Source of the DNA: Acanthacorydalis orientalis
Lineage: Eukaryota; Arthropoda; Insecta; Megaloptera; Corydalidae
NCBI GenBank assembly: GCA_034766995.1
Contig: CM068313.1
Coordinates: 35,567,496 to 35,631,495, forward strand
Direction: 5' to 3'
DNA length: 64,000 nt
Under the pieces are notes generated by a model, which ran no database searches, was not told the DNA's origin, and saw only the letters and a program-made list of their open reading frames with translations. Below are positions 24,092 through 37,768 of this stretch, piece after piece. A program made the translations under genes and the position numbers. Within the stretch, counting starts at the first letter, position 1, and every line of letters starts with the position of its first letter.

Positions 24092-25228
24092 GTAAGTGTA
24101 TCAGTTACTTATTTTTATGCTTTTGCATTTATTTATATATGTATAGTAAATGTGCGAAGAAAAACCGTAGTAAATTTTGTCAGAAGATTTTTTCTTATCA
24201 CGAGAATTGTTTACATTAGTTATTATTCTCTAAGATTTAATACGTTCTATATAAAAATAAAATAAAATTATGAATATTTTTGCCCCTTTTTATATATTAG
24301 CTGCCGATCTATCATAAAACATTACATAAATTATATGAAGTGTTTAAAGGGAAAATTTATCATAAAGAACGGCATTTTATAGATTATTTTATTGTACACT
24401 ACCAAACTGTTTAAAATGTGTGCGGTATTTACGAAAATATGAAAACAGAATTATTATTTTATTTAAAAAAGTATTGTATAAAATTTTAGATTGAAAGTCA
24501 TTATCTAAAATGTTCTTATCATTTTCTTTTTTTATTAAAGACGTAATAGTTTTTAATAGTCATTAGTATCCACAATTATTTTATAATATATTACTTTAAT
24601 GGACTCACTTCCATGATCATTATTTTCATACAAAGAAAATGAATCGAAAGAGAAACTAATTACATTTGAAAATTATTTTCATACATAGGTATGTTAGGAT
24701 TGTATTTAAGTAAAAAAAATGTTAAGATTAATTGTTTATCACATCAAATAACGATGGAATTTTATTTTAACTGTATGTAATTTGTTCATGGATCGAAAGC
24801 GGATGGAGAATTAAATAAAAGATTGAATTTTAAACGTTGTTTATAATTTCAATAAAAAAACATAATATTTAGTATCAATTGTCTGAAATGAAAATACTTT
24901 CCATACCAAAATTTTGTTTCGAGAGTATTTGCGTCATTATAATATACGGAGAATAGGTAGTTATTTTGAAAATTAGGTACATGTGCATAAATTTGTCTAA
25001 AGGGTACTCAATATATATTTGCTACATTATTTCATAATATGAAACAGGTTCATTTGAATGGATAAAATATAACTGAAGAATAAACATGCGCATGTATTGT
25101 TATTAGGTGAAGATATCGCAAATATATTCGATATTAGATTTTATATAAATAATCAAACGTTTTTGTTTTCTAATCCACATGATCGTCACAAAAATAGTTT
25201 TAAAGATGGTTGCAAATATGAATGAAAC

Positions 25229-25784
25229 TTAACAAGTTCAACTCGGTGTAGTCCACAAGCTGTATTTGTATCTAGCGGCATGAGCCACCGGTGGTCCACA
25301 TATAATTTTCACTATCAAGCGGCGTGAGCCACCAATTTTCCCAATTTCTAATTTTCACTAATTTTTGAAAGTTTTTATTTTTCATTTCTACAATGGCGCT
25401 TATTTTACATAATCGGTTTTCGGAACAAACTTGATCGTCTTTAGAAAAATGTCAGTATTGTAGAATATCAGGAAATCTCTCTCGTGCCATAGAATTTTTT
25501 ACACGTTTATTACTGAACATGGGCTCTTCCGACCAGTATAAACGTGCCGGTATCTATTTCAAAAATTATAAAAAGAAAATTGTGTATGCGCATGGGAACA
25601 ATTTCATTCAACTAAACTGAACTAGCAGTTAATATTACACATTCACTGGTTATGATAAACTAAACGGCAAATCACTGCTAACGAAAACAAGCAAACAAGT
25701 GTCGCCAGAAGAATAAACAACTTTTAATCACGCGCTGACCCATCATTCAGAATATGAAAAAGCGCGTCGGGTTGAACCTGTTAA
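25229..25784. mobile_element. TTAA-flanked non-autonomous element A
   Basis: The element is 548 bp between two TTAA sites (25229-25232, 25781-25784). Inverted ends are CAAGTTCAACTCGG and CAGGTTCAACCCGA (three mismatches in 14). Near the left end a short direct repeat AGCGGC(A/G)TGAGCCACC occurs twice (about 25275 and 25318), with the palindrome CCACCGGTGG beside the first. TTAA duplication points to piggyBac- or Kolobok-type mobilisation. No transposase is seen. Confidence 0.65.
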
Positions 25785-25873
25785 AATCTAATATTAACAT
25801 TTTATATGCTGGAAGACTTTCCTAAACTTTCAAAAAGAAATAATAGAACGTTGCAAAATAGTCAGTTTTTAAA

Positions 25874-26594
25874 TTAAGGGGACCCGGTGGTCTAGCGGCC
25901 TAAAATTTAAGCTATTTTAAAAAAAATTTTCTATATAATGAATAATGGTAATGAATAATGCTTTCAAATTTTTTTACACTTATTTTATTACTAATAAACT
26001 ACACAAAAATGAAAATAAAGACAAAAAAAAAATTTTTTTTAATTAGAAAAATGATGCTGAAATCTCCCTCTCTAAAAAAATGGAATTGCGTGGTGAATGA
26101 TGATTTATCTCTCCCTCTGATCTGAAATAAAACAATTGACGAATTTTTAATTAGTATAAGTATAGCTATCGCAGGAAGTAGAATAAAAAAAAAATTTGAC
26201 AAAATGGCGCGTAGTCAAAAGTACAAGTTTGAAAACGACCAGTATTTTTGAATGTTTTGTTAATAAAAAAAATATAAATATTTTACGGAAACTATTAGTT
26301 TTACTTCCAGCGAGAGCTAGAACTATTCAGAATAACATATTAAAATTTCAGACAAATCGCTCAAGTAGTTCTTTTTTCTGGCCCCCGCAAGACGAAAAAA
26401 AGTAGTTTCGAGATAAACGCGTTTAAAGTTTCAACTGCTCCACTTATTCTTCTACCTACCTGACCTTCTAATGGGCTGTAGATCCTGAAATACTCTGAAT
26501 TTCGTCATCAAATTTTAACAGTATATTTTTAAGATACTATACTTTCGAAAAAAAATCGATTTTTCGAAAATTCTAGACCACCGGGTCCCCTTAA
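25874..26594. mobile_element. Non-autonomous element B with perfect 18-bp terminal inverted repeats
   Basis: The element is 713 bp with identical inverted ends GGGGACCCGGTGGTCTAG, flanked on both sides by TTAA. Because the ends continue as AAGGGG/CCCCTT, a TA duplication with a longer repeat is also possible, so piggyBac-type and Tc1/mariner-type readings compete. The inner right part has the palindromic TCGAAAAAAAATCGATTTTT segment and TTTCGAGATAAACGCG. No transposase frame is seen. Perfect ends suggest fairly recent activity. Confidence 0.75.
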
Positions 26595-26784
26595 CATAAT
26601 TAGAAATAATTGTTCTATAAATGTACTGTGCGCTGCTGTTTTATTCATCAAAAATAGTTTTCAATACTGAATATTAAATGTTCATTATATAAATAGCAGT
26701 TAAGACGAACAGAAAAAAAAATAAATATGTTTTGTGAAATTTTCAATTTAAGGAAATTTATCCACAAAGGAAGATATGTTTATG

Positions 26785-26786
<2 letters not shown>

Positions 26787-26835
<49 letters not shown>

Positions 26836-26860
26836 TATATGTACATATACTCATACATAT
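26787..26860. repeat. (TA)n with GTACATATAT units
   Basis: About 44 bp TA, then two TGTACATATA units. Confidence 0.95.
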
Positions 26861-27636
26861 AATTTGAATTTCTGTTATATATTTGAAGTTACAGAACTAT
26901 TAATAATTCATCGTATTTATTTATACTGATGCATGCTCTTAGATACACAGATAAGTCATTACATCAAATAAAGTGTAGATGGAGAAAACGGTGAGAGACA
27001 GTAATGTTCGCAGAGTTATTAAGGAGTACAGTTCGTAGTCAAATGTAGTCGGTAAATTCAAACGTACGTAATCGGCGCTTGTGTACTTTACCTGTATTAA
27101 TTTTAATGTTTGTACATTACACTGGTGTATTTAAGCAATCTGTTCCTACTACATATTCTTAAAGTTATTATTCAATGAACGTTGAATAACGCTTTCTTAT
27201 TATCTTAAAAGAACATCCGGAACTTTTGTTGTATCCTAAGTGTCATCAAAAATAACAAATGTGAAATAAGTTGGTCTGTTTTAATTTGCATATTATATTT
27301 AGATCAAGACCAAAGTTTTTAATTTATATTGTGAAGAAAATGAGTGTGCTTTTATTATTTTATATGCGATAAATAATAGTTCTTTAAGTGAAATTAATCT
27401 ATTATGATATTTTTCGAAATGTATTAATTTTTAAACTCAATTGATAAGAAAATTAAACCGCATATACAATTCAGATTAATGTGACTTACTAAGATTATTT
27501 GATTAAATACTAATATACCTGAAATGGATTAAATAAGATAGACATATATTTGTAATTTAAAAATAATTCATGAGAATTACTGGAACAAAAATGGAAATGT
27601 GTTCAAAAATATCAGTTAATCAATTAGTTATTTTTA

Positions 27637-28112
27637 CGTGGGTCGTTTGATAAGTGTGGCAAAAAAAGCAAGTTAAACACCGTTTTTTGGGGAAAAAAAA
27701 ACGATTTTATTTCTCAACATAGTCTCTATTGAGGGCTATACACTTGGTACAGCGAATCTGCAAAATATGCATTGATGGCGGCGATGACATCATCATTCGA
27801 TGAGAATTTCTTCCCATCGGGCCAAATTTTCAAGATTGGGTAGAGGAAGAAATCGCGCGGAGCCAAGTCCGGAGAATAGGGCGGATGAGGAATCAATTCG
27901 AAGCCTAGTTTCTGCAATTTTGCCATTGCGACGGTCGATTTGTGGGACGGCGCGTTGTCTTAGTGACAGAACACTTTTTTGTGCGCCAATCTTGGTCGTT
28001 TTTGTTTCAGCTCTTCTTTCAAACGGTCCAATAATGTAGCATAACAGGCTCCTGTTATCGTTTTTCGTTTCGTTAAGTAGTCGATCGCATATTTTTGTTT
28101 CAGTGTACATAT
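27637..28112 (-). mobile_element. Second mariner family, 3' part with transposase relic
   Basis: The left end CGTGGGTCGTTTGATAAGTG follows a TA and is the terminal repeat. On the minus strand the relic reads IDYLTKRKTITGACYATLLD, then CH*DNAPSHKSTVAMAKLQKL, then HPPYSPDLAPRDFFLYPILK and AINAYFAD, then RCTKCIALNRDYVEK with its stop at 27707. The second catalytic Asp is present in DNAPSH, but the Gln before it is a TAA stop. About 20 codons are missing after YFAD, with a frameshift. The N-terminal half is absent. The shadow ORFs in other frames are discarded. Confidence 0.85.
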
Positions 28113-28439
28113 AATTCCGTTTAAAAATTTATGAATTAAAATGCAATAAGTACAGCGATGCTTTCAACATTTGTGACAATTTTAAAATCTAAAAAGAATA
28201 CTTTGGACATTTATTTTAAGATATTTTGTGAATAGAATAATTTGATCAATTCTATGTAAGAAATATCAGTAAAAAATTCAAATTAGTGAAAATTTCAAAA
28301 CGCTGTTTCTGAGAGTGTAAAACAAAATAGATATTGAAAAACTTCAAAAAATCATTATTTTTTAAAAAAAAAAACATTTCAAAATCTTTTAATACTTTCA
28401 TTTTATGGAAACTATTAAAATAAAGTTGTTTTAAACACT

Positions 28440-28461
28440 CAAACACACACACACACATATG

Positions 28462-28524
<63 letters not shown>
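28440..28524. repeat. (CA)n(TA)n microsatellite
   Basis: A short CA run, then about 54 bp TA. Confidence 0.95.
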
Positions 28525-28529
<5 letters not shown>

Positions 28530-29851
28530 CACATATACGTTTGTACGTATATTTTTGGATTCAATTTATAATCCCCCGTCAACAATTGTGGTAATTATTT
28601 AGCTATTTCTGTTTCAAAAACGTTCAAACATTTTGTTATTAATTGAAACGTGTTTCTGTTAAAATTTATTATTACATTTCATAAAATTTGATTTTAATTA
28701 GAGGTTAATTTAATCAATTTGTTTTAGTAGACGTTAATGATAAATCAGTTTTAATTTCTTCCAGTATTAAATTTCTTGTAGCCGTTGCTTTTAAACGAAA
28801 ATACAGCATTCAAAGCTTTTGGAAACGAAATTGCGAGAATTTGAACAGTTTAATACCGGCATAATGACTTGATAAGTTTTAATTTGAATTTTACTAACAT
28901 TTAATTGTTTTTATAGAAACAAATTCTACAGAAAATGATAATAGCATTAACATGACTTTTATATGAATGGGAGTTGTCGGATTTATTATATCTGTTTAAT
29001 TGAATGTAAAATTTCGCATCTTTTTTGATATACACTTTGCTTAACGAGTTATAGTGTTGATTTTTCTTGTAATAATTATTTAATCGGCATTAGTTTAATG
29101 TAATTTTATACTACTAGATTCTTAGCGAAGTGAAGAGTAAATTATTTTCTTATTTAATTACTCAACAGTATAACAGTTATTATTCTATATAATACGAACA
29201 ATATGATTTGGTAAACGAATACTCTCTTATATTTACTAGAAAAAAATACAGATTATCTATATTTCAATGAAAATTTCTTTTAAACTTCCCAATTATGTTT
29301 ACCAAGATATGTGAGGTATTAAATTTTCTTAATCCCTGTAGATGATAGTAAAAAACATAATTGGTCATTATATCTTTTCTGTAAAACTAATGACGTTGCA
29401 TTTACGGGGTAAACTTATTGTAATTATTTCCATACGTTACAATCAACAAGTGTTACCTGTTGAGCACATGTGTGATTATATTGATTTGAGGAAAAATATA
29501 CTTTTAATTAATTGTAGAAGCAAAAAATTTATTTGAAAATATTCAGCATTGTTTATTTCGTTGTGTATATCACGTTTATATGGAAGTTATTTCGTTGAAT
29601 GTGGTGTGGCAAACGTTTTTGAGGACTTAAAATTTTAAATTCATTTATTATTTAAATATATTCTGCTAATATATTTATTTAGTTGTTCATTTTTAAGTTG
29701 TGATTGATTTAAAGTTTTATGCTTTAATATTTATACGTTAATTTCGTACAGAGTGCACATTTAGTGCGTTAATAGTATTGAAGTGTAATTTAGTTTATAT
29801 GTTTTCTATATTTTTTTGTATAATTGTTTTTCAGTGTTACGATTGTATTTT

Positions 29852-29854
<3 letters not shown>

Positions 29855-29888
<34 letters not shown>
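29855..29888. repeat. (TA)n microsatellite
   Basis: Pure TA, about 34 bp. Confidence 0.9.
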
Positions 29889-29890
<2 letters not shown>

Positions 29891-31815
29891 CATGAAAATA
29901 TACAAAAAACACAAATATTGTGCATGATTTGCATGTAGTGATAATCTATAATGATATATATTGTTAATTTGTTTTTATTTGAGAATTTTTGTTCTCTAAA
30001 GGATAGTAAATTTGATAAAATAAAAAATCTTTTTTTTAATTTTTAGACGTTTTCAAATTCAAAAATTTACAAAAAATGAGATTTAGTTGAAATATTGAAG
30101 AAAAGATTTTCATGTTAAGATTTATTATAATTTCAAGTCATTAATGTCGAAACAATGCTAGTGAATGCTTTAAAATGGTATTAGTTCTCAAGCACTGTAC
30201 ATTAACATTGTTTAATTGAATGAAAAGAATATTTTAATAGTTTCAAGCAAGTAAATATTTGAAATATTAATGGCGATCAGTCAATTTCTGTGTTAAATAT
30301 TATAATTGGTAAGACATCATGAACGGAAAGTTTTGAGTTTTGTACACATTTTTTTATTCGTAATTAAACTTATGTTATGACACACGTTCGCATAACATGT
30401 GTAGCATTCTGCATGCAGTGCAGCTAAATAAAATTAGGAATTGTAGGTTAATACCGCACGAAATACATGAAATTCTGTATGCATTGCAAGCGATACAAAC
30501 TATATCTAATTCTAATTTCGTTTGCAGTAGTAAATGGCAGCGCAGTGTAAAAGCTAAAATTTATCCATTAAAATTTAAAGGTTATAAAGTCTTTTTGAGA
30601 TTTAAATTTGGATTTTATTTTGAAGTAAATACGGATTGAAATACATATATAATTTTGAAAATTGACGTATGAAATGTAAAAAAATATCCATATATTATAT
30701 ATGCAGATCTGCATGCACAGTTTCATGATGATATTCTGTACATGCAATTTCATCATATGTTTATTAAGGTTTTTTTTTTTTAGTAGTAATATTAGAGTTA
30801 TTTTATACATATTTTTTGAAACTGCATTATTAAGTTTTTAAATGCATTTGTATTGTTCCGTTGAGGTAAATGTGAATTAGTTTTTCTTCATTACATTGTA
30901 CATTTTTTGATTTTTTGTGCATAATGACGGCTTCCATACAATTTTTTAACCATATGTTATAACAGTTGTATATTCTAAAATATTAACTAAGTTTTAATTA
31001 GTAGTGCTAGACATTTTTTTTATGTATGTTTTGTTCTATCAGGTAGTATAATTTTTCGAGAAATATATAATAATGTTTCTTATAAAAAATATGTTATATT
31101 AAGTGATACATAATAGTAAGTGTCTATAAGCAGTATTTTACAATTAGAATTTAGATTTGTTTAAGTGTTCTAATTTATGTATTATAATATTTTAAAAGTA
31201 CGAGCATGTTTTTACAGAATCCTTGATCTCATCGTTATAAAAAGGATATATTTTTGATATTGTTCGATAATTCGAACAACTTTGTTACATTAGTATGATG
31301 TTTTCATATAGACGGTTAGGTTAATCATTGAAAAATGCTTTCGTTCACGTATTTTGTCCATCTCCCACATCTTTTGACTTCATTTTGGTGCTTTCGTTGT
31401 TCATGGATGTGTCGTGAGTTCGATGCAATAAAAAAGCACTTTTACATTCGTTCATATCTACTTTTAGATTGCTTTTCGCTTTACACATAGATTGGATAGT
31501 TGTTTATTCTAAACTAATTTACATTTTATTATACCTTTAGATACAGTCCGTGAGAGAATATAAATTGTAGTTTACTACGCTCTGCTATTTTCTTGTTAAC
31601 TTTTACACTTAATGCTGATTTATTGAACCTTGAAAAGTTGCAGCTTTGTTTAAATTTTGTTTAAGCGTACAAAACTTTACCTTTGATGTAGTAAAATCGT
31701 CGATATCACCAAGTTTTGAGCTTTGGTATTAATTAATTTTAATATCAATTCGAATTTCCTATTAGTAGTTGTGTCAAGGATACAAGATCAGTGTTCTGAA
31801 GGTAATCATTTAGGT

Positions 31816-32160
31816 CAGTGTTATTCAAACAGTGTTACGCAGAACCCTGAGGTTTCGCGAATCAAAGTCAAAATTCGAAAGAACTTTCGATGAAAAAACC
31901 CGGAAAGCTAAAAATCAAAATAGTTAATTTGTAATAATTTCTTTATTATTACCTATTATTATGTAGTAAAACTGTATTTATGAATACACATTACGATCCC
32001 GCTCAGTCAGATACAAATAATATAATTTGGTCATGTAAAGTTGGTTGATTTTCAAAACTTGTGGGGTACGCATCTTGAGTTTCCTGGAGATGGTAGTGAT
32101 TCCGCAAAAAAATGTATAAACTTAGGGATTCCGTGAATCGACAAAGTTTGAAAACCACTG
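31816..32160. mobile_element. Non-autonomous hAT (Charlie-like) element
   Basis: 345 bp with inverted ends CAGTGTTATTCAAAC and CAGTGGTTTTCAAAC (13 of 15 match), extended by AGAACCCTGAGG against GGAATCCCTAAG. These are the standard ends of Charlie-like hAT elements. The 8-bp flanks (ATTTAGGT, AATCTTGA) no longer match, so it is old. No coding capacity is seen. Confidence 0.75.
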
Positions 32161-32864
32161 AATCTTGAACATCGTATGTTTTTTAGAAAAAAAATTACAT
32201 ATTTTAATTTTTAATATATTTATATTTCTTTTATCCTATTTATAATTTAATAATTAATATTTGCTTTTCTAAAAATATACTTTTATATTCCGTTATTTGC
32301 ATTTTTTATTTTTCTTTTCAATTTGTAAATTTCCTTTAAACATTTTTCTCTGATAAGAGGACGAAAGAAAATATTAATAATCGAAGATCAGTTTCAGAAA
32401 GAAGCGTTTTAATAAAATCGGAGTGTTCAATTAATGATTTCAATTTTTTACGACTATAATTAATTTTGAAAGCTCTGTCAAGTTTTACTTTATTGATTCT
32501 TACGTTATGAGTTTTATACTTGAATCTTGACTGCATTGTCTTCAACTAACCGAGTGATTTATGATAAGCATAGCCTTTTAATGTATGATGATTAATTGAA
32601 ACTTTTTATCAAATTTCGTTAATCCTGTAAGACTGTAGTTTTGTGTGCTATTGGCTGGTTTCTTATTTTGGTCTGCTTTGTATTTTCGTATTTATTTTTA
32701 TTCTTTCAATTTTTTAACGTTCATTATTTATATTTGATGCGATAGTTACCAACAATGAATTTTGTATTGTATTTCGTATTAGTCTATTTGAAATTTGTAG
32801 TATTATGAAGGGACGATATATTTTTCTTTTATTTTTTTGTTTGTTTATGAATTAATATTCGTTG

Positions 32865-32867
<3 letters not shown>

Positions 32868-32909
<42 letters not shown>

Positions 32910-33035
32910 TTTAACTCGATAAAAAATAATTAAATTCAATCTATATTTGGTATATAAACGCAGGAAAATTATATCTATATCAAATTGAGAATAATTACAT
33001 AAATATGTACCGAGTTTCTCTAAATGTTTATTTGT

Positions 33036-33080
<45 letters not shown>
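32868..33080. repeat. Two (TA)n tracts
   Basis: TA tracts at 32868-32905 and 33038-33080 are separated by 130 bp of AT-rich DNA. Confidence 0.9.
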
Positions 33081-33087
<7 letters not shown>

Positions 33088-34773
33088 ATGTATACGAAGA
33101 AAAAAAAACAACGGAAATATTTAATTAGTGATCTAAGTATTAATATTGGAAGTTGTTGGAAATTTGTCAGCAGTTTATAACCTTTTTAATTAATTGATTC
33201 GAATACTAGATGTTTCTCATGTATAAAAAAGTATTTTTGAATAGCTGTAAATTACATATATGATTTCGTAGAAAGTTTTAAGACAAAACTATTAACTATT
33301 AATTAATTAAAGAAAGACTTTTTTTGTTATATTTCCGTCGCATGCTAGGTCCGAATTAAAAAAAAAACTTGTGATAAACATATACTGTATCTATATTTTG
33401 AAATAGATTACCATCCATGCTAGTTATAATCTATACAGAAGATATTGAACTTTCGTATAATAAATTAATTAATGTTTAGGATGGAGAATCTTAAGATAAA
33501 TTGTTTGATCGATTGACTGGCAGGTATTTTGATTTTATAAATGATGTATGTACGCTGTTTTATACAAAAATGTAATTAAATGATGTATGCATTTATTTTT
33601 ATGTGAAGGAGTTTTTCTGTCGAATTTTTAGATAGAGATCTTTTGTCGACCAGCTTGAATATATTGATTAAAAAAGTACATACACACATACGCACATAAA
33701 ACCGCATAGTTTCGTATCTTTAGTTTGTTTTAGTAAGAATAATAATAATGAAAACGAATAATTTAATATTTTAACCTACGTATATTTTCATATTTTATAA
33801 TATTAGGATTTTAATTATCATTAAATGTATACATATTTCATTTTATTTTTTTTTCTGTAATTTAATTTTTTATTAAAATCTTTAAGTCGAATTAGTAGAA
33901 AGAAACGTTATTATTAGAATAAAATTGTGAGAATGCTTTTTAGAAAAAAATCTGAAATTTATAGAATTGAGTAAGAGTCTGTAAAATAGTAATATCGACG
34001 TGAATAATACTGTTAAATTACAGAGTATAAATTTATATTATTGCGTTACCTATGTATATCTATTGATAATAAGTGTCATTAAGTACATAATTAAATCCAC
34101 TGTGAAAAGATGCGAATACTTGTTAAATATTAAATGTAGCTTTGAAAACAAAGCGATTACTTTGAAGTAGTATTAATTAAATAACCTTATAATAATAGTG
34201 CCCGCCCTATAATTTCGAATGAACGACGTCTTTGATTTTAAGTAGACGAAAATACTAATTTTGGAAATGCTTTATATTAACATTTCATAGCTTAAATTCA
34301 GGGAAGGATACTTGTAATAATTCTAGCGATTCAGTTCGCAGAACTACGTTTAATCGTCAGTAATCAATTAATTTGAAATTTGCATAAGAAGAAACGAGAA
34401 ACTTGTCACAAATATTTCAATTGTTATATGACATGAATGTGTAAGAAGGCGTGAAATTTACTGTCTCATAAGATTTGTATACGGAATTAATAATAGAATA
34501 CGTATTTCTTTATCTTATATATATATATATATTATTTTAAAGTTTTAATTTATCATGATAGATATGCTCATTTATACATGGTTCAAAAAATCAAGTACAT
34601 ATTTCAGTAACTAGTTACATTTCCGTATGTGATAGTAGTAATTGCATTGATTCAGTAACATTCTTTTCGTTCATTTAATGTGCTTAATTAATGAATCTGT
34701 AGTAGACGATAATATGAAACAATTTAATAATTTGTTCTTAAGTGTGTTTGCATATTTTGGTCTTACAGTCCAG

Positions 34774-34775
<2 letters not shown>

Positions 34776-34818
<43 letters not shown>

Positions 34819-34830
34819 GTATATAAGTAC
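34776..34830. repeat. (TA)n microsatellite
   Basis: TA tract of about 40 bp with a TATAAGTACATATA tail. Confidence 0.9.
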
Positions 34831-35154
34831 ATATATGCAGTATTGTGCAAAACAGAAGCACTAAATTCTGCTTAAACATTTAAATATATTTATATTTTTT
34901 TCCAATTAGTTTACAATGATGTTAATAATGCATACTTATAAACTGATGAAATAAAAACAAAACGATACATTTTCAAAAATAATAATAATTCACTAATATT
35001 AATATGGTAAAAAAAAACAAATAACTGCAATATATGGGAGTGTGCAAAACTAAAGCAACAAATCTAGTGCCTTTTGTAAAAGCCCCTATTTTTAATAACT
35101 TCAGCACGTATGGGTGGCATTGATGAAATTAAATTTAAAATGGTGGTTTTAAGT

Positions 35155-35156
<2 letters not shown>

Positions 35157-35213
<57 letters not shown>
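35157..35213. repeat. (TA)n microsatellite
   Basis: Pure TA, about 57 bp. Confidence 0.95.
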
Positions 35214-35215
<2 letters not shown>

Positions 35216-35463
35216 CTTATCAACTATATATATAATGTTATATTTAGATAATAATAATGGATTAATTGATTGATTACTTGAAGTTTTAGTTCGTGTTAGT
35301 AATAAACTCGTTGTCAGATGAGCGCGATTAAAAAAATCCTCTGCACATATTTATGTTTCAATCATCTCTCTCTAATGTAATAAGGATCAGGTTTTTGAAA
35401 TATAAAAATATATTTGAATTTATGTTCAAATGCTTTTAGGTCTTATAAGAATAAATAGGGTTA

Positions 35464-35467
<4 letters not shown>

Positions 35468-35507
<40 letters not shown>

Positions 35508-35534
35508 ATATAGATATATATCTGTGTGTGTGTG
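35468..35534. repeat. (TA)n/(TG)n microsatellite
   Basis: TA tract, short break, TA, then a short TG run. Confidence 0.9.
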
Positions 35535-36342
35535 CATGTACATATATTTTCATTTGGCTTATGTTGAAATACTGTAAAATGTTCGTAGAAGATGAAAGTA
35601 TGTTTCATATTTTAAGTTATGCATTTGTGAAGAAAATGGATTATTTATTTAATGTTGCATAAACTTTCTTTTAAATAGAAGATTACATAATAAAAACTAT
35701 GATAGTATTCTTTATCAATAATGTGATTTTTTAGTTTATGTATGTAATTATTGAGAAGTATTCTTCAAATGCATGTATATTCTTGTAAGATTCATGTTTT
35801 TATATTATAAAACTAACCTATTCTCCGTCATATGACAATATATAAACATGAAAGTAATTACTTTATACTTGAACAAAAAACACACATATACGTAAATAAA
35901 AAAAATTCTTTTTATTAAGTATGTGGATTTTTTTGTACGAAACGAGGCAAGTACGAAAACCAATACATTTCGAAAAAGGAATTGCATAAACAGTCAATTG
36001 TGATGGTCTCTTCTTAAAATATATACCTTTGATATTATGAACATGGAAATGCTATTTTCATAATCGTATATGTTGCAGTCAAGTTGATATTGTTAAATTT
36101 TCGTTTGAAACAATTTCATTTCAGCCATTTGAATTTATTATTACACTTCTCTCCTGTTTTAATTAACTTTATCTTCGTACAATACGAGAGCATCAGTGAT
36201 CTGTGCTTTTCTCTATATTAGTTACAAGTAATTCAACATTATACAGAATAAATCTTCATTTTGTATAGCATTTCCATTAGTTAATTAAAAAGCAATACGT
36301 TGTAATTTTAAATAAACGTGAAATTGTAATATACATAAATAC

Positions 36343-36345
<3 letters not shown>

Positions 36346-36381
<36 letters not shown>
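36346..36381. repeat. (TA)n microsatellite
   Basis: Pure TA, 35 bp. Confidence 0.9.
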
Positions 36382-36383
<2 letters not shown>

Positions 36384-37278
36384 GAGTATATATGTATATC
36401 AACTTTAAATGCATATTCGAGCATTATAAGATAAGATTATTCAAGTGAAATTTATTTAATTTGTTATTATTTGATTTTTAATGAGAAATTATTTGAAAAA
36501 TGTTATTATTTTATATATAATTTTGAAAGAAAAATGATAATTACTTTCATAATCTACGATTTTTATATTCTAAAATATGTTTTTGCTCATTGATTATAGA
36601 TACGTATATTAAAGACAAATAAGTGTCGAGTGATTTAAGTCTTCTTTGTGTAGAATTTTTTCGATATTTATTAAGAAAAAATTAAACGTACTATTTTAAT
36701 GTTTTATTTAGAAATAGTTTATAGAAAATTTCTCTAATTTTCTCAGATTATTTAAATGGAAGGATGAAAGATAATATCATTAAATTATGTATATAACATT
36801 ATTTTGGAAATGTGTTTAACACGTTTAATTTTTTTCAAAAAAATATAAATTTGAATTTTCATCAACAAAAATTACGTTCTTATATTTTTTTGCATACGTC
36901 ATAATAATATGAATGTTTTGTTTAAAACTATTCTCTTTTTACTTTATAGTATATATAAATCATGAAATAAAAAAGTAAAATATCGTAAAAATCCAGTTCG
37001 AAAATGCGTTATGATATGAGTAAATGAATATTAGAATTGTTATTTGAAGAAAGTCACAATTGAAGTTAATTAATCATTGAGGTAGATACTGTGCAAACAA
37101 ACTGAATAAATGAAATTATTTTGGAACCATCGATTTAGTAGAGAGTAAATAAACATAAGGAAAATAAACTCGTTGCTAACGTATATAGCAAAAATGTACA
37201 ATTAACGTTGTTTGTTTTTAATATATCACCCAAATGATATTTATTCAGAAAGTTATCAAACCCAATTATCATTTTTAC

Positions 37279-37280
<2 letters not shown>

Positions 37281-37371
<91 letters not shown>
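37281..37371. repeat. Split (TA)n microsatellite
   Basis: Two TA tracts are separated by CATACATTT. Confidence 0.95.
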
Positions 37372-37372
<1 letters not shown>

Positions 37373-37667
37373 CTGTATTGCAATGAAAGTTGAAATATTT
37401 CATTAATGTGGTTAATGATAAGTAGACATGAGACATGATTTTTTTTATTAAAAAAACACTTATTGTGATCATTAACTGAAATATATGATTAACATGCATT
37501 ATAACTACTGAATCATAACAGTGCATTAATTAAAATTAATTATACTAGTCAAATTGGAATAATGATGTGTGTTAAAAGTAAAAATATACAGGTGTATAAT
37601 TAATTATTTTCTTTTATGTATTACTTTTCCTTATTATGTATTTTTTAAACATTATTTTTTTATTAAA

Positions 37668-37670
<3 letters not shown>

Positions 37671-37711
<41 letters not shown>

Positions 37712-37768
37712 AGGGCGGTTTGAAGAGTAACTTATACATGTACTTCTTGAGAGAGAGAGAGAGAGAGT
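37671..37768. repeat. (TA)n and (GA)n microsatellites
   Basis: TA tract 37671-37709 and GA tract about 37749-37767. Confidence 0.95.

Noticed and set aside
23803..24219. 138-residue ORF as a gene of its own
   Set aside because: Only 23885-24091 is coding (BTK motif exon); the rest is intron read-through.
27793..28110. 105-residue minus ORF and 79-residue plus ORF
   Set aside because: They are shadow frames of the mariner transposase relic read in the correct frame.
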